Both the position numbers and the translations under genes were made by a program. Under the pieces are notes generated by a model. It had not been told where the DNA came from. It searched no databases and saw nothing but the letters and a program-made list of their open reading frames with translations. From Stenopsyche tienmushanensis (Eukaryota; Arthropoda; Insecta; Trichoptera; Stenopsychidae), in NCBI GenBank assembly GCA_008973525.1, contig WACJ01000552.1, positions 1,674,001 to 1,738,000 on the forward strand: DNA of 64,000 nucleotides. The letters are read 5' to 3'. Within the stretch, counting starts at the first letter, position 1; each line of letters opens with the position of its first letter. Shown piece by piece: positions 50,873 through 61,866 of this stretch.

Positions 50873-51030
50873 GTAGCATTAAATGGGTTCTCAGTCAAAT
50901 TATTTGTACTTTTATTTGAATTTCGCCTTATTTACAAAAAGTTGTTTGTATGTAGCATTAAATGGGTTCTCAGTCAAATTATTTGTACTTTTATTTGAAT
51001 TTCGCTTTATTTACAAAAAGTTGTTTGTAT
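50873..51030 (+). repeat. Tandem duplication, 2 x 79 bp
   Basis: 50873-50951 and 50952-51030 are head-to-tail copies starting GTAGCATTAAATGGGTTC. They differ at one base that I can see (CGCCTTA versus CGCTTTA), so the duplication is recent or homogenised. Confidence 0.95.
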
Positions 51031-53159
51031 GAAGCAATACAAATGCATTGATTGTTTTGGTGGAAGGGTGGCAGTAAAATGTGTATTATTATTTGTCGTT
51101 CCCAATTGAATAAGTCCGGGTGCAATTGAATACGCTATGATTCACCCTGTTGGCTTAATTCATTTCTGGGTCGGGCTATTCGTTTTTATTTACTTATTTT
51201 TCTTCCACATACGAGGGGTAGATCTCTTCCTCTAACGCCTCCTCGCCCGCCGTGGCCCAGAAACGAAGACAAATGATCGCACATTATCTTGTGCGCGTTG
51301 GTTTTTCACACTTTTACGGCCTCGATGTCGTTTATTTCGCCGGCCGCGTGCCTACATCCGCACATACGGACGTGTGTGTGCTTATGTTCGAGACGCAGAC
51401 TCGCTCACACGTACAGGGCCTGCTCAAAGAATTGTTGTTCCAAGTTATGATTTGGTGGCTGGCTTCTGCCTTTTTGACTATGTGCGCTGGAACAGAACGA
51501 GCTTTGACGGCTTCACTCCGTATATATTTTATAACCCACATGAAAAGCAGATTTGTATAATATTCGCATTTGCACGGGCTCCATGTTATTTATATTGTTA
51601 TGTGTATTTTTCTCACTTATTTCATTCTTTCTATACACCACGAATGTGCTTTTATTATTAACAAAACAGAATGAATTTATATGACTTCAGTCCATTTTCG
51701 CCGAGGTCGCACAATGTTATATGCATAATGATCTTTGATAGCTGTGATGCAGAGTTAATCACTATTTCTCTTAATTTACTACGAAAATAGCATTTGTGGC
51801 AATTTTTTTGCTGAAATGCAAAGAGCCTTGAAGTTTTTTCTTCGGTTCTAACTTATTTTAAAAAAAGTTACTTCCTCGGCTTAAAGAAACGTTTATAAAA
51901 AACTTTCTACCACAAAGTTTTTCGGGATAAAATTACATCTGATCCGGAGTGAAAGCCTTCCAGCAAACTTCCGCTTAACTTTTTGTGAAATGTACATTTT
52001 ACCGAGTCCTGTTTTGCAACTACTAAATTAAATTTTCAAGCTTAGACAATGCGCTTTTAATGAATTAAAATTTCGTTCATATTCTAAAGCTCAACCAGAG
52101 CAAACACAGCACTTTTTAAAAAGCATTCATACTGATTCTGTGTACATTAAATTCTGGTAAAAGCGAGCTTCCAACGTTTGAGATAAAATTTCAGCTTCAA
52201 ATATCGTACGGTGCATCGCGCCATTAGACTTTCTTTCCAGTTTTATGAAGTCGCACAGCAAAACTTCGCCATTTAATACACCCACTGCAAAAGCTTGTAC
52301 ACAAAACAATCTCATCCCTGAAAAATTCTAAAAACACAATGAAACCTCCTAAGAAGTAATGCAGTCGAAGTCGTGCAAGGTGAAGATTTCGCCCTGTATG
52401 TAACGAGATACAACCGGGCACGAACCCGGGGTGCTCTCTGTAACCTGAGTATAATGGTGAAATTAGAATGCAGAAGACATTGCTTCATACACAGCGAAAT
52501 GTGCATGCGCATCGTACGTAATACTTAAGGACCCATGAAAGTGGAAAACGGAGGCGCCGGCCCTGCAAGGTGGCACAAGGTGAAATGGGGGAAGAATAGA
52601 ATATCCCCCCATATGATAGCTCCCCCCCGTTGCCGGAGTTAAATCGAGATAACGACAGCTATTTAAGAAGCTTTAAATAACTGTTTTAAAGCGATTCGTG
52701 CCAAATTGGAAGAGGTTGAGGTCCCCTGCAGCAAAGAGAAATTACATATGACGAAAACCACTTGGCCGTGTGGAAATTGCATTATTCATTACTTCTATTC
52801 ACATGTTGAATACCATTATTTACTAACCATATTTTTGGATATATATGAATTTCAAATAATAATATTTTCATGAAGATAATAATTTAAAAGGGCATTCGAT
52901 CTTAAATAAACAAACAATGCTTATAATCATTAACAAAAAAAAAAACAAGGAAAACGTTTAAAATAATAGAAAATCCTACGAACTTATTGAGTAATTTGTT
53001 CATCATATCTTACACGATAGATGATTACATCAAAAACGGTATATATATAGATGATTATATAAAAATATGTTGGTATAACCTACAGTAGTATTTTTTAAAT
53101 GATATTTCATTATAAAAAGTGTGATCGATATGTCCATAAAATGTATCTTTTCTTGTAAA
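51031..53159. other. Balanced blocks, non-coding
   Basis: Blocks at 51050-51660, 51940-52300 and 52380-52760. On the minus strand near 52400-52450 a T-arm-like CCCGGGTTCGTGCCCGG occurs, with one departure from the B-box consensus; a decayed tRNA or SINE is possible. Frames of up to 102 codons at 51252-51661 on both strands are unrecognised. Confidence 0.4.
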
Positions 53160-53300
53160 ATTTTTGAGCCTCCAACAAAAAAACTTATTATTTTCACCCC
53201 ATAAGTAGCTACTCAGGACTTGTAACTCAATCATCTTGGGTTCCAATCTACTGACCATGTCAAAATAGTTTACAACGATCTCATAAAAATAATTTCGAAA
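53160..53300 (+). repeat. tRNA-like SINE relic
   Basis: Partner of 34930-35110 (shared GTAACTCAATCATC and the TTTACAACGATCTCATAAAA tail). Here the B-box-like GGTTCCAATC departs from consensus at one position, and TAGCTACTCAGGA can serve as a weak A box about 30 bases before it. Confidence 0.45.
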
Positions 53301-55377
53301 ATCCACAAAAAAATTTGGTCAAGTCTTCTAAGTAATTTTTATTTTTTCAGAAGCATTAGATTGAGAATTTGCTGTAAATTTCATTATATTGATAAAGTAA
53401 ATTATTATAATTTCCATAGCAATAACAGAAAAATATGCCTAAAATAATATCATCTCCGGAATCTTTTCTCCTTAGGGTTGCCAGCATATGTCCATTTCAT
53501 TTCGTGCGATAAGAGATGAAATTGGTAATTATGCAAATTTTAGTCATTTCAGATTAAGATGTGTGGATTCACCCGACGCCAATGGCGTCCCACCGGCACG
53601 GTTATAATAATGTCTTTATTAAGGTCTGTATTCTTTAGATGTTATAAACGCCTCCTTAGAAAACGAGAACTGCCGAGGTGTTCCCAGATCGCTATCTATG
53701 AACTTAACGGGGTACGCCCGCGAGCACACCGAGTGCAGGGGTTGAAAATCGAATAACACTGCTGGATGGCGAACAAAAAAAAATGATGTCCAAGATCTCA
53801 TTAAAAATATATTAAATGGATCCGTGAGGTCTGAGCGCAAAATGATGGAGATACGGATCGCGAGCTGATGGTGGCTGGTTCGAATGAAGTGCTTTGGACC
53901 CGGGCCCGGGGTGTCTATTATTTTGTCTCCGTAATAACGTAATAACGGCTCCAAGTCGACAGGCTATTATCCGGTTAAGAAAGGCTATATAATAAGACAT
54001 TATACCCGTCTAGCCTGGGCTGGTCTATGTGCCGGGATTGGATCAAACAAGCTCTAAAATGGCTGATTAGAAAGGTGTTTACCCGATATACGAATTTAAT
54101 ATCATACAATATCCATGTATTTATTCATATTTAACGAGGATCGCCAAAGTAATAATTGCAATACTCTTTTTTAACAACCATTCTTAAATCTATTTTTGTA
54201 ATATGCTACATAGTGCAATCAACACACACAATTATGCGAGTAAATTGGGAGAAAATTTGTCAATAAATTATTCCATGTATTTATGTAAAACATGTAGAGC
54301 TCTTTTAGAGAATTCTCGAGAATTTAACAGTTTAATAATTTCATTGAAAGAGATATTTCGATGAAATTATATATATTTTTTGTCCTTATATACATAAATA
54401 ATATTGTCATTTTAGTGAGTCTACTCTAACGAAATGGTCCTCCCGTTGCAACCATGTCGGATACTTTTACTTTATTATTTTCATATCTGAATTTATGAGA
54501 CTCGTACGTGTCTAGGTGCAAAGGTTTCTTTTTGGGGCTCTGCAAAAAAATAAGGGAAAGCCCTCCGGTTGGCAGATTCGGTAGAGGCATTAATATGTTT
54601 AAAATGTATGTCACGCCCAAGCCACCCACGCATCCACCTATCGCCAACAACAATATGAACTTTAGCCTGCGCCCTACGCACCACCGATTTTTATCTCAAA
54701 GCGCATTTTTACCCAAGAATAAACGGAAATTAATTTGAAGCAAAGGGGATGCATTTGGGATGTATTAATATGCAGCTGTGACTCTGCATATTTAAATGGT
54801 GGGAATCGCTTGTGTACAAGTAATTCGTTTAAAGTATATCACGTAGCAATGTCGTTTCGTGATCTGGCATCAAACTGGCACCACCATTCTGTCATCATCC
54901 AGCTTACTGTGTCACTGGCTGACACAATCTCGTCACACAGTTATATGGGAATTAGTTTCGTGCAGTGCCGTCCGTGACGAGAATTGAATTTAATTAATTA
55001 CGCCTAAAAATCTCCAGCGAACGAGCCCTAAAAAGAGATCGAAAGAGAAATTCGGACCCATTTTTGCGGGAAAAATTACGTCGAAAATGAATTCAGGAAC
55101 GGTCGATGCCCATAAATTTAAATTTAAGCATTTGAATGTGAAAAAAATGTCACATTATTTCCAAATCGCATGAATATAATGTTCATTGATATCCATATCA
55201 TGAAGGGCCTTTAATGGGTCTTTCAAATGCCACCATTTTTATGGCTTTTGCATAAATTAACTTAATGAAGAAAGCTTTGAATTTTCACTTCCGTTAAATG
55301 ATCTTGCTTCTTAATATACATATATCTTTATAATGTAGCAATAATTAATTGGGATATAAATATAATCAATCACTACT
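53301..55377. other. Balanced blocks, candidate regulatory DNA
   Basis: Blocks at 53460-54060 and 54430-55120. The first has a CCCGGGCCCGGG palindrome at about 53899. The second has a TGTGTCA-CTGGC-TGACACA hairpin near 54908. Around 55225-55262, TTTTTATGG and TTTTGCATAAATTA occur close together, words of the type bound by Hox and POU proteins. Frames of up to 111 codons are unrecognised. Confidence 0.4.
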
Positions 55378-55500
55378 ATAACACATCACTCAATCATTTC
55401 GTAGAACTTTTTCTATTCTAAACTTTTTTCTTCTTCATTTGGGATCATTTTATTACAATTTCATCAAAAAAATGTAAGAACTAATTGAGTGCTATGTTAT
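55378..55500. mobile_element. MITE, family A copy 2
   Basis: Terminal inverted repeats of about 28 bases: left ATAACACATCACTCAATCAT, right (minus strand) ATAACATAGCACTCAATTAG. Interior shares CTAAACTTTTTTCTTCTTC and CATTTGGGAT with the 34384 copy. 123 bp, non-coding. It lies about 24 bp from the end of the Tigger-like relic. Confidence 0.85.
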
Positions 55501-55523
55501 GATCAATACTGAGTTATTATATA

Positions 55524-56150
55524 CAATAGACTCTCGATTATCCGTGCAAATGCTGTGGAAGACGGAAACTGTTACCTGGAAAACACGGATAATCCAAATC
55601 ATCAAATTTCTACTTGGTTTCAAATATAATATCATATTTGCAATACAAATATTTGTTTTATGATTTTAATACTTATTATATATTAAAGAAAACGCTCATA
55701 TTTAAGTAGACAAGTGGCCGTTAGTATTTATTACTAAACAATACCAATATATATATATATACGAGTACATTGTTTTTGAGATTTTTTAAACAAATTTTTT
55801 TCATCTCTTCGAATTTTTCTTAAAATTATTATCTTTAAATCCTCTTTGTTCAGTGTAATCTAGCAATGTTTCAACATAATTCAACGCCGTTTTATGACTA
55901 ATGTAATTTCTGGTATCTTCTTAACTTTTAATGTCACTCTACAAGCAAACAAACGAAAGGATATCTGCATTAAATGCATTCAAAACCTGGATCGTTTTAA
56001 TCAAGATCGAGCCATTCCTCGATTTTTTCCCTATTCACATTTTCAAAACATTTTGATATTTCCAATAATCCACATATTCCAGTTATATCATTTCATTCTC
56101 TTCAGAATGCATTAATCTGTTCCCAAAAATCTTTCTATGATCGAACAAGT
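55524..56150 (-). mobile_element. Decayed Tigger/pogo-like element
   Basis: The left terminus reads TAGACTCTCGATTATCCGTG and its subterminal segment (55587-55640) matches, as reverse complement, the right end of the element at 49914-50780. Inside lies a minus-strand transposase C-terminal remnant. The far terminus beyond about 56150 was not found; it is probably lost or too eroded to see. Confidence 0.75.
55790..56030 (-). pseudogene. Tigger/Jerky-type transposase C-terminal remnant
   Basis: Minus strand: IEEWLDLD then, after a stop, NDPGFE (55985-56028), and ALNYVETLLDYTEQRG (55843-55890 region) followed by a lysine-rich tail ending near 55790. In Tigger/Jerky (DDE_1) transposases the C-terminus has a W..D...PG motif followed by an AL..IE..L.Y.EQ helix and a basic tail, in this order. 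The reading frame changes between the two segments and contains stops. The DDE core is not visible, so the gene is a remnant. Confidence 0.65.
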
Positions 56151-58149
56151 GCTTCTGACTTTACTTTATTAAATTATCGGTCTGAAATATTACCATCATT
56201 ATATCATTAATAATGTCTTAACTGATTTATTCATGTTTTTTCTCCGTGTATTTAATTTTTCAATCATCTTAATTTTATCAATATTACATACGAATAACTA
56301 TAATTAATAATTTCTGCGTAGTTCAAAAATGCTATTTCATCATTAAAATTAATACTTTTTTTTTACAGCCATTTTATAATCTTAATGCAATTTAATTCAG
56401 CAGATTTACAAAATCATACAGTCTGTTCTAAAATATATTAAAAACATAATTTTAATTTTGTTATCTAATAAACCTTGATGATGAAATATGCTTATGATTT
56501 ATACTCAGAAATGATATCTGAAATACATTGGAACATGAATTTTATAATAAATTTTCTAGAAAAATAGATGGGTTTTTTTAAATTTTAATTTAGTTAACTG
56601 ATTTTTAAATGAAAGCCAATAAAATGATCGATTTGAACGATGTAAAATTTCTATGAAGTTCAAGTATTCTAATTACATTTATCCGTGAATTAATTGATAT
56701 AAATATTATTCTTTAAGAAAACTCCGCTTAAATAGAAATATATGTACATTTTCAAGTACTAATAATGACTTAAATTTTAATGGTACCTTTGGAGCTTTTT
56801 TCCTACTTGAAAAGCGCTTTAAGAGCAATAGTACGACAATCCCCGCCTGTATAATACTGATATAATTTTCAAAAGTAGGCTCGCTTCTGGGAATTCCTCA
56901 AGTTTGGAGGTAGCTCCGTCGAATGCGGTGCCGTCTGAACTTTTGAAGTGTATCTTTAAACTGAAGTTTAAATTCAAAGCGAGCTGGTCCTGGCGGGATA
57001 AAGGCGGCCGAGTCCACCCTACCGCCTAAGCGTTTAGTGTTTTATATGCCAAAGGGATTTATGTTATTACCGCTCATATTTTTAGCTGTTACGCCGGAAC
57101 CGTCCGCCGTATGGCTTCTTAAATGATGAAAATTCGAAAGAATTATTCCAAGCACGTCCACGGTTCCATACCGCAGCGATGCTGTGCCATCGCTCCTGGA
57201 CCAATGAGGGTCAGGGGTGCTGATCTTCAAAAGCGCGTGGTTGACCTATGCTGCCTTCAAAATCCCCCACCGCCCTTCTTGCTCAACATAAACGATGATG
57301 AATAAGGCATGCGATCAAACCCTAAATAAGATCACATAAAAAAAATTGAACCAATTTGATTCCATTAACATTGTGTATGTTCAATTGAGTCTTTAAAGCA
57401 AACTTTGATCTGGTCATTTGGGTTAGCTCTTCGATTTCAATGGTAGCTTCACTGCATTGGCCAGCATTGAGAGTAATGTGGATTTAACTAGCCATGAATT
57501 AAACATGTCACTGCAACGTTAAATATTCACTAGTAGCGCACATGTACAAATCAATCTAAAGACCATTAAACTATGCAAGAATACTAAAAATTTACGGCAC
57601 AGAAAATATATATCTGTAACTCCTGAATGCATCATATTTAATCTGTAACGTGATGAATATATACTCGAACTTTTAAAGTTTAAAATAGTATTAAAGACTT
57701 GCTTTTGCACAACGATATTTGCATCATTACGTGCATAAGAGTTGTTCTTAAATGCACCTTTGCTTAATGAGTTCTTCAACCTAGACTAGCACACCCATTT
57801 CGCGACAAATGCTCATAAAACCCATTGTGTATCAAATATTTATTTTATAGCAGTTAGTATGTGTACTTTTAAAATATTCTTAACTGAGCCAAAAATATTT
57901 GATCAAAAATAAAAGCATTTTACAGAAAAAATGCTGTTATATGTAATTTCATATGACTTTAGAAAACCATGTTTACGTAGTCAGCAATGGTTCTACTGAA
58001 ATTATGAAATTATTTCGCTTCATTTGTGTGTTTTTTAAAAAGCAACTTACTATTGCCAACTTTAAAATCCAACACTATATGATTTCTTGATTATCAGTAC
58101 CACATATAAGTGTGACCATATGATCACGAAACTTTTCGCCAGAATGCGT
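56151..58149. other. AT-rich region with one balanced block
   Basis: Block at 56850-57310, containing AGCGATG-CTGTGC-CATCGCT (perfect 7-bp hairpin at 57175-57194) and GGATTTATG near 57053. Open frames on both strands of 60-62 codons are unrecognised. The remainder is AT-rich. Confidence 0.4.
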
Positions 58150-58345
58150 AAGGCAATTTTTTTAAAGTTTTCTATATAAAAATCTCATAAAAGTAATGTT
58201 TATTTCTATCAAGTGACTACATTGAAATATTTATGGTAATTAAAATTTTTATTTAAAAAAAATTGTTGCAAATCACACATCAAGTGGATTTGAACTCATG
58301 ATGGATAAGTAATAAATTCAATCACTATATCGCGAGAGAGGTATA
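58150..58345 (-). repeat. tRNA-derived SINE-like relic
   Basis: Minus strand from about 58340: GATATAGTGATTGAATT (A-box-like), then, about 30 bases on, GAGTTCAAATCC, in which GTTCAAATC fits the pol III B-box consensus exactly. A diverged AT-rich body follows. No cloverleaf closes, so it is not a functional tRNA. Confidence 0.5.
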
Positions 58346-61300
58346 TATTTTTTACGTTAAATACAATTATTGCATTTCAATAAAATTAATAGTATTTTTT
58401 CTCAATACATGAATAATATGATTTTCCTTTGTGAGATATTATATTGGTCAATTAGTATAAAGCATCACCAGCTTTTTTACATTCAACACATTCGCTCACT
58501 AATTGGTATTGGAAAATAGATGATTAAATGACATCGGCGGAAATATTTATGATATCATTAATGAGCCTGTTGTTTTTGAAGAGCTTTATGTACCTATTTA
58601 TGCTGAATTTGAGTTGAATATCATGTCTTTCGGTATTGGTATTTCATTTCGTTTGCTTCGTTTTCAAGCTTTGGTAGCATAATTGGTGGAATTCCAAGAT
58701 ATTCAATATTTCGTTGGCAAGTTATTATGTTTATCGCAGTGATTTTCCTTAAGCAGGACCAAGGGTTGGGCCGTGTTTGATTTGGCAATAAGCCGGACTT
58801 CATTAGGAAGAGGTTATAGTGGGGTGTGTTTGCCCCGAGGCGGGTAACCCTGTGTATTAAATACGGCTTCCTGGAGAGCAGGGGAGCTCAACACCAGCAG
58901 CACTGCTGAAAACGCACGGAGATGAAATGGCCTGTCACCAAGATTGATTTTCTTCAGCACATACCGAGCCGCGAGATGGAGGGTAGGTGGGACCGGAAGC
59001 GGCTGGGCGGACAGGGTTGAGTCGGGGTGGCGACGGGTGACAAGTCCTAATGGCAAAAAGGGTGAATTTCTCAAGTCGTGTTTATGTGTCCCTTAATACA
59101 GGACGTGACCTGCACGCCCTCGTGCTTCTTGCTCCCCGTCGTTTGGGGCCACCTCAGATTTGCAATGCTATAAATAATTTTGACATGAAAAATTTGAAGA
59201 AATTTAAGAATGCAATCCCGCAAAATAAAAAGCATAAAATCACAAAATATCAACGATGATTTTATTTTCTGAAATTCTTTTATTAATAAAATTAATACTT
59301 TTTATTAATTTTTAAAATCACTAATAGGCGTTATTATACAACTTAATTAACCATCTTAGACTAAGTCTGACTCGAGACGATTAATCGAGCATATTATAAA
59401 TTAACAAGCAACCAAAAATATGGCTAATATTAAGATTGAGATCAAATAAATAAGATTTTTTCATATATAAAGTTTATGAACATTATTTTAAAATTTTACA
59501 GGCTTTCGTCTTTACGAAGTCATTTTATCTATTTTTTTAAAATAACGGACCAGTAGTTAAGTTTGCATGATTGTACCGGAATAATATATTAAATTATAAT
59601 TAATTGAGTTAACTACACCTAAATTTAATGTACGTTTGTTCAACAAAGCCGTAAACCATATTAGATTGCTTCACCGGACGAATGTATTAATATATCATTG
59701 CGGTCAATGCTTTACGTAATATGGTTCAATTTAGATTTGAAACTATAAATATCAAATAAATTTAATTTGTTCAAATGATACATCATCAATATGTCTCTAA
59801 CAATATATTCTTATGACATTTGATAGTATTTGAAGGAACGCTTTTGTATTATTTTTGAAAACGTTAGTTGTTTTGTTAGAAATATATTATTTGGAAGGAT
59901 TTAATAAAATTAAGTATCACAGATCATAAACGCGGTCGTAAGTCGTACAGAGCGTGATTCACTCCTACCGTCATCATTCATACCTCCGTATGGTGGTGCA
60001 GCGATCGCCCAATCAGTCGAGGGTTGTGGGCACCCGAAGGCTTTATAAAAACCGAGAGGGACAGGAAATGAGGGTAGGTGAGGGCCGATGGGGGATAGGG
60101 TGAGGTTCACTCTCTTATCATTTCCCAGCCAGCCGGTGAGGCTATTTGTTATAATTCCGGCAGTAGGGCTGTAGCCCTGCTCTATGACAATGAGTGAATC
60201 GACCCATTAACACGGCCGGCCGAGGGTTCTCATTTCGCCAAGTGTCCAGGGACAATTGTTGGACCAGTCTCCATGATAAGGACAGACGTGATTGTGGAAC
60301 GTGGGCCCAACTGCGTAGATGAAGCCATCTCGCCTATATTTATGGCTCCAAATTAACTCGAATTACTATTGTATTGCCCACCTTTACACGCCACTCTCCA
60401 TATGTACAAATGATAACAGCTGAATTAGATAAGATAAACACGAGCCGCAATATTTGCGCAAAAATAGTGACGACCTTGCCTCGGAAATCCGAGCTTCCCC
60501 AGTGAGAGCTTTGCGGCGGAAAAGGTTTTAGAGCTTTCTTCACAAAAAGCTCGATCCGAATAAAAACAAACATTTTGAAACATCAGTCTCTGATAACTAT
60601 GCATATAGATTACAATAAAACCTAATTGATACTTTCTATTTTTGTCCATAATTTCACAAATAAAAAATGTATCAAATTCGTCTCGAATGAATGAGTACGC
60701 TTTAAACGTTGATTCGGTGGATCCTTTGACAGAAAGGATGTATTTTCGGCCTACCCAAATTCATATTTTATTATTTTATCACAGAAATGCCAGTATGAAA
60801 CAAAACGAAAGAAAAATCTTTACGCGAAGATAAGAGAAAACTTCATCTTTCTGGCAGCATCTTGGAAAACTTCACACCTAATTTAGTGGAAAATTTATCG
60901 GAAGAAGAGGGTTAATATAATCACAAGCCTATGCCATATTTTTTTCTTAGATATATTTTATGTGCTTATTTGAATATGCGGAAATAATAAATTATTTATT
61001 GCCGACGGAAAATCTGAAAATATTTAATCATCATAAAGAACCGTTTACTATTCATATTATATATTTCAGTATATCGAAAGAATTATATTTCTTAATCCAC
61101 AAGATTTTTAAATGATTTCTTGAACACGCATTAATTCATCAGCTTACTAAATTATAAAAACTTTTTTCACCCAAATTATACTAAATATTGAAGATCTATC
61201 ATTTAATTAAAAAGCAATACACAGTATTGTGACATTTTGTACCGGAATATCATATGTTACACTGTTACTTTGCCTTTTTATTTGTACCAGAGCTTCCAAG

Positions 61301-61676
61301 TCAGCAAAACTGATTAATTAATTAGTGACACCCATTTTAGAAAGCCTGAAATAAAATTAATTTTAGCTGATAGTTGTTTCATTGGTTTTTTAAATAATAA
61401 TTTTAGATTTTGATTGGAACCTATTGTCATTTATATCAATGCAATTTAATATCAAAGATTATTCCAAAGGGAAAGCAATCCGTAGTCATTACAAAAATGT
61501 AACAAGAATAAAAACCAGTATGAATATCAGGCACTAATGAATGATCTTTCTTGTGGTCTTTGAAATATTTAAGATTTACATAAACTGATAAAATCACAAT
61601 TTGCATCGTTAATTTTGCTGTTCATTTAGTAGTATCAATTTGTGATCATATGAATTTTGAATGCACTTTCATAATA
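58346..61676. other. Balanced and AT-rich blocks, non-coding
   Basis: Balanced at 58560-59230 and 59920-60560. The GC-rich core 58820-59060 carries opposing frames (86 codons -, 69 codons +) with no recognisable domain. AT-rich DNA otherwise. Confidence 0.4.
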
Positions 61677-61866
61677 CAGGGTGCAGCAGGGAAACTACCT
61701 TATTCAAAAAATTAGTAGGAGATATCAGTTTATTTTTTTCCATATAAAACAGAGACTCATTTGAATGAGATTTCATTTATAAAAGAGATTTCATCTCACC
61801 CTTCTTAAAATAACTGTCGCTTCAAGGTACGTCTTTCAAATAGTGAATTTTCCCTGCCGCACTCTG
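61677..61866. mobile_element. MITE with CAGGGTGC termini
   Basis: Left end CAGGGTGCAGCAGGGAAA at 61677, preceded by TA; the right end is TTTTCCCTGCCGCACTCTG, ending at 61866, which is its inverted repeat with two mismatches. 190 bp, non-coding. TA-flanked CAGGGTG ends suggest the Tc/mariner group, but the TA is not repeated at the right. Confidence 0.8.
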
